From NCBI GenBank assembly GCA_029071345.1, contig JAIEAO010000035.1, positions 1-46,603 of the forward strand: a DNA stretch of 46,603 nt. Reading direction: 5' to 3'. This stretch comes from Muribaculaceae bacterium. GTDB taxonomy: Bacteria > Bacteroidota > Bacteroidia > Bacteroidales > Muribaculaceae. The notes beneath the pieces are model-generated. The model was not told where the DNA came from. It did no database searches and saw only the letters and a program-made list of their open reading frames with translations. The position numbers and the translations under genes were made by a program. Shown in pieces: positions 41,017 to 46,603 of this stretch (within the stretch, counting starts at the first letter, position 1; each line of letters begins with the position of its first letter).

Positions 41017-42735
41017 ATGAAATTCTTAGCTATATCTTTATCGCTCCTGATGCTGGGAGCAGGAACTCAGCTTTACGCTCAGTCCATCTATAAATCCAAT
41101 CTTCCGGTGAAACCGGCGAAGGGTGTCACCGTGGCCGGCACTGTGGAATGCGATGGCAAACCGGTGAGTGGCGTGGTGGTTTCCGATGGTTACGAAGTTA
41201 CAAAAACCGATAAGAAGGGTGCTTACTATCTGAAATCCAAGAAACAGAATCCGCAGGTCTTCATCACGGCCCCTGCCGGCTACGAACCTGTGAGAGAGGA
41301 TGCAGTGCCTCAGTTCTGGGCAGATTTCACTCTCCCTGCCGATAAATACGAACGTCACGATTTCCGCTTGAATAAGGTTGACAATAAGAAGCACGCTACA
41401 ATCCTTATCACTGACGTTCATTTGGCAAATCAGCGCAATGACGTCGAGATTTTCAAGACTGATTATGTCGACAAAATCCGCAACGTAGTTAAAGAATATG
41501 AAGCTCAAGGCATTCCTGTTTACACACTTAACCTCGGCGACGCTTCGTGGGATATCAACTGGTATGGTCATGACTTCAAGATTGATAAATTCCGCAAGAC
41601 ACTGAACGATGCCAATTATCCGACGGCGGTCTACAGCGTTATGGGAAACCATGACAATGACCCGCATACACCTTGCGATGAGAATACTGATTTCAACGCC
41701 TCCCTCCCCTATCAGAAAGCTATGGGTCCTCGCTATTATTCGCAGAATATCGGCGATGTTCACTATATCTTCCTCGATAATATCCATTATAAGAATATGC
41801 CCGAGAAGGAGGAGGTCTACTACGACATTAAAAGTAAACGTAACTATATCGAGGACTTCACTCCCGAGCAGCTCGATTGGCTTCGCAAGGATCTTGCAAA
41901 CGTTCCGTATGACACTCCCCTTGTTATTGCGATGCATGGACCTATCTTCCGCTGGAAAGCTCTCGGCGCAAGTAAAAAATGGACTGAGATCACTCCCGAC
42001 GTGATGATCCGCACCGAAAAGAAAAGCACCCTCGAACTGCTTGACATCCTCAAACCATACAAAGAGATACATACTGTTTCGGGCCATACCCACAAGCAGT
42101 GCACTGTCAAACTGCCCGCAGATGTAATTAACCTGACCGAGCATAATATTTCAGGCACAAGCGGAGCATGGTGGCGCACCCGTGCCACAGGTCTCAAAAA
42201 CCTCTGCCCCGACGGCACCCCGACTGCGTTTGAAGTGTTCGACTTTAACGGACCGGAACTTATATGGACGCATAAGACTTTTGAATATCCCTATGAGCGT
42301 ACTTTCACAGCATGGGATATGAATAAAGTTAAAGAATATTTCAGCACCAATGAAGAGGTGCAGACCTTCCGTCGCTTATATCCGAATTGGACTGATTATG
42401 CCGATCTCCCCGAGAATTACATCTATGTGAATCTCTGGTCGTGGGACCCTGACGGAAAATTAACCATCACCGAAAACGGTAAAGAACTCCCGATAGAGAT
42501 GGTGGTAGAGGAGAACCCGATCTACACTCTTTCTTATCCCCTCCGAATGTCGCTGTGGATCAATAACTGGAATAGCTCAAGATATAAAAATCCCTCAAAA
42601 TTCCAGCTCTTCCGGGCAAAGGCTTCCACCGCAGACGCACCCGTAGAGATTTCATGGACCGACAATTTCGGACGCGAAACTAAGGAAACCCTTAACCGCC
42701 CGGCCGATTTCAAACTTCATCAGCTCAACGACTAA
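41017..42735 (+). CDS. Secreted calcineurin-like phosphoesterase (MetallophosN/C)
   Basis: The 572-residue protein has a signal peptide (1-21). A β-sandwich N-terminal domain (about 38-118, VTVAGTVECDGKPVSGVVVSDG) is followed by a metallophosphoesterase core. Its metal motifs are ITDVHLANQ, LNLGDASWD, VMGNHDND, IAMHGPIF and VSGHTHKQ (about residues 132-355). The C-terminal β-domain (about 400-572, SYPLRMSLWINNWNSSRY) completes the MetallophosN-core-MetallophosC arrangement common in gut Bacteroidales. The core motif D-x-H is DVH. It precedes the GH13 gene by 102 bp. Substrate unknown; phosphodiester or phosphomonoester groups on glycans are possible. Confidence 0.88.
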   Translation: MKFLAISLSLLMLGAGTQLYAQSIYKSNLPVKPAKGVTVAGTVECDGKPVSGVVVSDGYEVTKTDKKGAYYLKSKKQNPQVFITAPAGYEPVREDAVPQFWADFTLPADKYERHDFRLNKVDNKKHATILITDVHLANQRNDVEIFKTDYVDKIRNVVKEYEAQGIPVYTLNLGDASWDINWYGHDFKIDKFRKTLNDANYPTAVYSVMGNHDNDPHTPCDENTDFNASLPYQKAMGPRYYSQNIGDVHYIFLDNIHYKNMPEKEEVYYDIKSKRNYIEDFTPEQLDWLRKDLANVPYDTPLVIAMHGPIFRWKALGASKKWTEITPDVMIRTEKKSTLELLDILKPYKEIHTVSGHTHKQCTVKLPADVINLTEHNISGTSGAWWRTRATGLKNLCPDGTPTAFEVFDFNGPELIWTHKTFEYPYERTFTAWDMNKVKEYFSTNEEVQTFRRLYPNWTDYADLPENYIYVNLWSWDPDGKLTITENGKELPIEMVVEENPIYTLSYPLRMSLWINNWNSSRYKNPSKFQLFRAKASTADAPVEISWTDNFGRETKETLNRPADFKLHQLND

Positions 42736-42740
42736 AATTT

Positions 42741-42814
42741 TCAGACTGTATTGAGGGCCCAAGCCCCCGCCATAGATAATAATAGAAATCAGACTGTGTT
42801 GAGGGCGTAAGCCC
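42741..42814 (+). repeat. Pair of 26-bp direct repeats between phosphoesterase and GH13
   Basis: Copies at 42741-42766 and 42789-42814 match at 23 of 26 positions, starting TCAGACTGT and ending in a small hairpin GAGGGC/AAGCCC. The pair lies in the leader of the GH13 gene. It is a separate repeat family from the GTAG-footed palindromes. Confidence 0.75.
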
Positions 42815-42837
42815 TAAAACTCTCAATAACAATACTT

Positions 42838-44595
42838 ATGAATATCAAAAAACTCAGCCTCATCGCCGGGATGGCACTAATAGGAGCATCCGCCGGCATG
42901 GCCCACAAAACCACTCCCGACTGGATCAAGACCGCCGTGTTCTACGACATTTATCCGAGTTCTTTCATGGACTCAGACGGTAACGGCATCGGCGACATCC
43001 CCGGCATCATCTCGCGCCTTGATTATGTAAAGAGTCTCGGAGTGGATGCAATCTGGATGAACCCTATCTATAAGTCCGGTTGGTTCGATGGCGGTTACGA
43101 CATCATTGATTACTATTCGGTTGATCCTCGCTTCGGCACAAACTCTGATGTCAGACGACTTGTTGACGAGGCGCACAAACGCGGTCTCAAAGTTTGTCTC
43201 GACCTCGTTCCGGGTCACACTTCCAATCAGTCAGAATGGTTTAAGCGCGCTGCGACTGAAGGGCCGGAAGGACGCTATGCCGACTACTATATCTTCGCCG
43301 ACGAGATCTCGCCCAAAGACAGCGCAGACATCAAAAAGCGTCATCAGCTTGGCGACCCCGACAATTCCAAACTCGGTCTGTGGGTGCCTACAGCTGAAGC
43401 CGGTATTCCATTGCCCGAAAGCGGCAAATATACCGGTAATTTCTACCTCCGCAATTATTACCCTTGCCAGCCCGCGCTCAATTTCGGATATGCGAAGCCC
43501 GACTCCAAGAAATCTTGGCAGCAACCTCTCGACGCACCCGGTCCGAAAGCACTGCGCCGTGAGATGAAGAATATCATGGCTTACTGGTTTGATCAGGGTG
43601 TAGATGGCTTCCGTGTCGACATGGCGGCATCTCTCGTCCGTGGTGATAAAGACAAAAAGGGAATCATGAATCTCTGGGAGGATATGCGAGACTGGATCGA
43701 CCGCGAATATCCCGGTAAGGTCCTTATTGCAGAATGGGGCGATCCCGAGCACGCTCTTCCCGGAGGCTTCGATATGGACTTCCTCCTCATCCACAACAGC
43801 CCCGGCTTCAAACAGATCACCCGTGGCACGGAGCGTTCAAAAGCGGTAGGAAAAGACGCGTATTTCGAGAAGACCGGCACCGGTGCTTACGATAAATTCG
43901 TGAAGGAGTTTTCTGATCAGTACCAGAAATCGAAAGATTACGGATATATCTCGCTCTTCTCCGCTAACCATGACATCAACCGTCTTAACTCAGAAGGTCG
44001 TGACACTCCGGACCAGATCAAGACTTTCATGACATTTCTGCTCACAATGCCGGGCGTGCCCTTCATCCACTATGGCGATGAAATCATGATGCGCAATGTC
44101 AAGGGGCTGCCCAGCGTAGAGGGTTCCCGCGAAGAACGCAGCGGCACCCGCACCCCGATGCAGTGGGATAACACTCCGACTGCAGGATTCTCTACAGCCG
44201 CTCCCGAGAAACTTTACCTCCCTATCTACACAGACGGCGGTAAACTCACTGTTGAGGTGCAGGAAAACGATCCTAATTCAGTTCTTAATTTCACCCGCGC
44301 ACTCATCAAACTGCGCCACGATCATCCGATGCTCGCGAACGCCGGCAATTGGGAGACTATCAGCGATCAGAGCAAGCCGTATCCTTGGGTTTACGAGCGT
44401 TCAAACGGCACGGAGAGATATATCGTAGCCCTTAATCCCGGCGCAAAGGCTGTAAGTTACACTCTTCCTGCTGAAGCATCTGACTCTGACCTCGAACTTC
44501 TCTTAGCCAACGGCAAAGTAACATCCAAGAAAACTAAGAAAGGTATCGAAATCAAACTTCCGGGCGTATCCTCAGCCGTATTCAAAGTGAAATAA
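42838..44595 (+). CDS. Secreted GH13 alpha-glucosidase/alpha-amylase family enzyme
   Basis: The 585-residue protein has a signal peptide (1-22, AGMA) and a GH13 (β/α)8 barrel: AVFYDIYPSSFMDSDGNGIGDIPGI (about 33-57), DLVPGHTSNQ (about 121-130), and GFRVDMA with nucleophile Asp near 261. The acid/base Glu near 298 is in LIAEWGDP, and NHD with the third Asp is near 379. A C-terminal β-domain ends the protein. The SDGNGIGD opening and layout fit the oligo-1,6-glucosidase/trehalose-synthase-like branch. The first conserved region reads VPGHTS where almost all relatives have VxNHTS, so Asn is replaced by Gly. Likely hydrolyses α-glucan oligosaccharides. Confidence 0.92.
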   Translation: MNIKKLSLIAGMALIGASAGMAHKTTPDWIKTAVFYDIYPSSFMDSDGNGIGDIPGIISRLDYVKSLGVDAIWMNPIYKSGWFDGGYDIIDYYSVDPRFGTNSDVRRLVDEAHKRGLKVCLDLVPGHTSNQSEWFKRAATEGPEGRYADYYIFADEISPKDSADIKKRHQLGDPDNSKLGLWVPTAEAGIPLPESGKYTGNFYLRNYYPCQPALNFGYAKPDSKKSWQQPLDAPGPKALRREMKNIMAYWFDQGVDGFRVDMAASLVRGDKDKKGIMNLWEDMRDWIDREYPGKVLIAEWGDPEHALPGGFDMDFLLIHNSPGFKQITRGTERSKAVGKDAYFEKTGTGAYDKFVKEFSDQYQKSKDYGYISLFSANHDINRLNSEGRDTPDQIKTFMTFLLTMPGVPFIHYGDEIMMRNVKGLPSVEGSREERSGTRTPMQWDNTPTAGFSTAAPEKLYLPIYTDGGKLTVEVQENDPNSVLNFTRALIKLRHDHPMLANAGNWETISDQSKPYPWVYERSNGTERYIVALNPGAKAVSYTLPAEASDSDLELLLANGKVTSKKTKKGIEIKLPGVSSAVFKVK

Positions 44596-44616
44596 AACTA
44601 TTATTCCATAGCTGAA

Positions 44617-44657
44617 AAGCGGGACTGCCACCAAGTGCAATCCCGCTTATTTTTTTT
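44617..44657 (+). terminator. Terminator of the GH13 gene
   Basis: AAGCGGGA-c-TGC pairs with GCA-a-TCCCGCTT (44617-44628 with 44637-44648), followed by ATTTTTTTT. Confidence 0.9.
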
Positions 44658-44684
44658 GAATAACCTAATATTCTGAGGCTGGTA

Positions 44685-46532
44685 TTATTTCATTATCTTA
44701 CGATATTCGCCGTTGCCATATCTCACTATATAAACCTGACCGCTGCGCATATCCGCCACCTTGAATCCCCGCAAATCAAAGATTTCAACAATTTCACCGT
44801 CAGCAGCATCCGTAATCTCCCCTATCGATGCCGCAACGTAAGAGGGAAGCGGGGCCGCCGGCGTTGTATCTCTCGTAGGTTCCGGATAAACTTTACCCGT
44901 AAAGTCTCCAAACTGATCTCTCAACCAGAGCTGCTTGTTCCATATATGGCTCTTCACATGGCTTGATTTGGCAGTCATGTCAGAATTGTCAGACACTGGC
45001 AACGACACGCTTGTATTGGAGGGCTGGGGTTCATTCTTCCAACGCGCATGATCAGTGATTGCAGCCTGCCTGATATGATCGGCAAATGTATCGATATCCT
45101 CATTTATGCCGTCATAATTGTTAGACATGAACCACAACCAAGTTTCCCGAACCTTTTCCATAAATGTGGCGTTCATGCACAGCGACCCGATCCAAGTATT
45201 GCCATAGGGAGATCCATGGTAGAACCAATCATTAGTGCGACCGTTGAAAGCATTTCCGCAATCCCACAACGGAGAGAAATGCCATTTCTGACCCTCGCCA
45301 CGGTCGCGGAAGAGATATGTAGATCCGTGGAACGCTTCGGTGTGAGATATCAGCTCCTCCACAATATAATAGCGCGCTAAGTCATCCATATCTAAGTATT
45401 TCCACATATCGTCGGAATCAGCGCCGATCAGATCATTGATTGCCGTAAACTGATCCTTTACGAAACGATATTGCAGATCGGAATACATTTCCGGAGTGTC
45501 AAACGTTACGCGCAGCATATCCTTGTAGCCGGGGTATTTCCCCTTCTCCTCCATACGGATCTGGTTATCCTCGTCATAATTGTCGAGCTCCACGATATAC
45601 CCGCCGGAAATCATTGCCTGATCCGATACATTGTCGTCAAGTTCCTCGATGTTCACGCGGTCGCCATCCACACGGATTGACTCGGTGAGGAAATAGAGAC
45701 CGCGGTAATCTCCGTTGATGATCACTTCACACGGCTGCATGGCAGGAGTCCACGGCAGGCCTATCCGCTTTCCGAGATTGAAACCGGCGAAATTTCGGAG
45801 ATATCCCATATTGTCGTCGGCATGAGCTAACAATGCAAAATGCTTACTCTTGGTCAATCCCAACAGCTTCTGCTTCGCACCCAATTTGAGTTTAAAAGGT
45901 TTCTTTGCAAACGCCGTGCGTGTGTAATTACCACGCGCCTTGATTTCGAGAGGAAGCGGTTCATCGCGGCTGCCTATCGACTTCGCACCCTCAGCCTCCA
46001 TCCATTCGCACCCGTTGAGATCGAGCCAATACTCACCGGCGAAATAATTCTTATGGCTGAGATCTTTGTCGATTATCTCATTATTAAAAAAGCCGTTGTC
46101 ATTCTTCACATTAATGTGCAGCACAGGCAACGTAGTATTCCATTCCAACCCGACTGTAACGCGTACGATGAGCCAAGTGGTTTCATCCCCGGGAGCATAT
46201 GAAAATGAGATCTCCACATTATGGAGATTGTTGGCAATAAAATTCGGGCCATTGCTCTTCCCCTCAACCATACCTCCACGGCTGATGGTCTCCTTCGCTC
46301 CGGTGCTCGAACCAAAATTGATGGTCCAATCCTCGTTTGAGATCTTGAATTGACCGTTAAGCGACGGCACTTTAATCGAATACTCAGAGCCGTCGCGCTG
46401 AAACTTATACTCCTCGTGAACTCCCCAACCGTCGTTAGAGAAATCCCCTCTGATATAAAAATTCGGGAAACTCTGTGCCGATGCACCCATCGCCACAAAA
46501 GCCATCACCAAAAACATCAATATTTTTTTCAT
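44685..46532 (-). CDS. CotH-kinase family secreted protein
   Basis: The 615-residue protein has a signal peptide (1-19), an N-terminal β-rich domain (about 22-120), and a CotH kinase-like domain from about 132. Motifs of the family include LPLEIKARGNYTRTAFAKKPFKLKL (about 195-219), KHFALLAHADDNMGYLRN (about 230-247), and NGDYRGLYFLTESIR (about 272-286). The EFHGSTYLFRD stretch and WDCGNAF motif (about 435) complete the set; the family transfers phosphate to protein targets in spore coats, and bacterial envelope members are poorly understood. The last ~40 residues (EIFDLRGFKVADMRSGQVYIVR) resemble a type IX secretion C-terminal signal. Confidence 0.85.
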   Translation of the reverse strand: MKKILMFLVMAFVAMGASAQSFPNFYIRGDFSNDGWGVHEEYKFQRDGSEYSIKVPSLNGQFKISNEDWTINFGSSTGAKETISRGGMVEGKSNGPNFIANNLHNVEISFSYAPGDETTWLIVRVTVGLEWNTTLPVLHINVKNDNGFFNNEIIDKDLSHKNYFAGEYWLDLNGCEWMEAEGAKSIGSRDEPLPLEIKARGNYTRTAFAKKPFKLKLGAKQKLLGLTKSKHFALLAHADDNMGYLRNFAGFNLGKRIGLPWTPAMQPCEVIINGDYRGLYFLTESIRVDGDRVNIEELDDNVSDQAMISGGYIVELDNYDEDNQIRMEEKGKYPGYKDMLRVTFDTPEMYSDLQYRFVKDQFTAINDLIGADSDDMWKYLDMDDLARYYIVEELISHTEAFHGSTYLFRDRGEGQKWHFSPLWDCGNAFNGRTNDWFYHGSPYGNTWIGSLCMNATFMEKVRETWLWFMSNNYDGINEDIDTFADHIRQAAITDHARWKNEPQPSNTSVSLPVSDNSDMTAKSSHVKSHIWNKQLWLRDQFGDFTGKVYPEPTRDTTPAAPLPSYVAASIGEITDAADGEIVEIFDLRGFKVADMRSGQVYIVRYGNGEYRKIMK

Positions 46533-46540
46533 AGTTATGA

Positions 46541-46583
46541 TAGAAATTTCATAAATTAACCTTAATAATTAACGAAATTTCTA
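46541..46583 (-). promoter_or_regulatory. Inverted repeat upstream of the CotH-like gene
   Basis: TAGAAATTTC (46541-46550) faces GAAATTTCTA (46574-46583), perfect 10-bp arms 23 bp apart, beginning 8 bp before the start codon. It could be an operator or a hairpin in the leader controlling translation. Confidence 0.55.
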
Positions 46584-46603
46584 CCTACTCTTATATACTA
46601 TAT

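Noticed and set aside
41038-42144. A 368-codon minus-strand frame across the phosphoesterase
   Set aside because: The plus-strand frame shows all metal-binding motifs and a signal peptide; the antisense frame has no recognisable domain.

Overview
The window looks like a chromosomal segment of a gut Bacteroidales bacterium, plausibly Muribaculaceae. The evidence is a TonB-dependent receptor with a carboxypeptidase-regulatory-like N-terminus, Bacteroidales-type families (DUF4230, DUF3667, PG0541, putative porin, MetallophosN/C phosphoesterase), almost no Shine-Dalgarno sites, and many promoters of the TTTG-N19/20-TAnnTTTG type. No plasmid, phage, rRNA or CRISPR signature is visible.

Layout. 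1-4.3 kb: a minus-strand histidine phosphatase coupled to a conserved hypothetical, then hisS; the gaps hold heptamer tandem arrays and GTAG-footed palindromes (REP-like). 4.5-7.2 kb: a visibly AT-rich minus-strand operon of two membrane proteins and two DUF4230 proteins, with a long repeat-filled leader to 7.66 kb. 8-16.5 kb: B3/B4 protein, TonB receptor, small zinc metalloprotease, tex, FKBP isomerase, DUF3667 membrane protein, and an esterase with a starch-binding-like tail. 16.6-20 kb: four consecutive lipoprotein genes, the last resembling leukocidin-type pore-forming toxins and overlapping sbcD. 20-25 kb: sbcD-sbcC and a nitroreductase. 25.2-26 kb: tRNA-Glu, a decayed RhuM gene and tRNA-Leu, bracketed by an inverted pair of 25-bp palindromic elements.

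26.1-32.8 kb is a complete RND efflux operon (TetR, TolC-like, membrane fusion protein, RND pump, PG0541). 33-35.2 kb holds divergent threonine dehydrogenase and 2-amino-3-ketobutyrate CoA ligase, which together convert threonine to glycine and acetyl-CoA. 35.4-36.1 kb is a RelE/HigB-type toxin-antitoxin pair, followed by two small membrane proteins, tRNA-His and a porin. 39.4-46.5 kb carries thiol peroxidase, a thioredoxin-like lipoprotein, a secreted calcineurin-like phosphoesterase, a secreted GH13 glycosidase and a CotH-kinase protein.

The most interesting signals are non-coding. One is a 78-bp element, present upstream of both hisS and the TetR gene, that folds as a three-way junction with several compensated base-pair changes. 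Another is a family of palindromes carrying the GTAG foot typical of REP sequences but with variable, compensated cores, associated at two loci with heptamer arrays that run into the stop codons of neighbouring genes.
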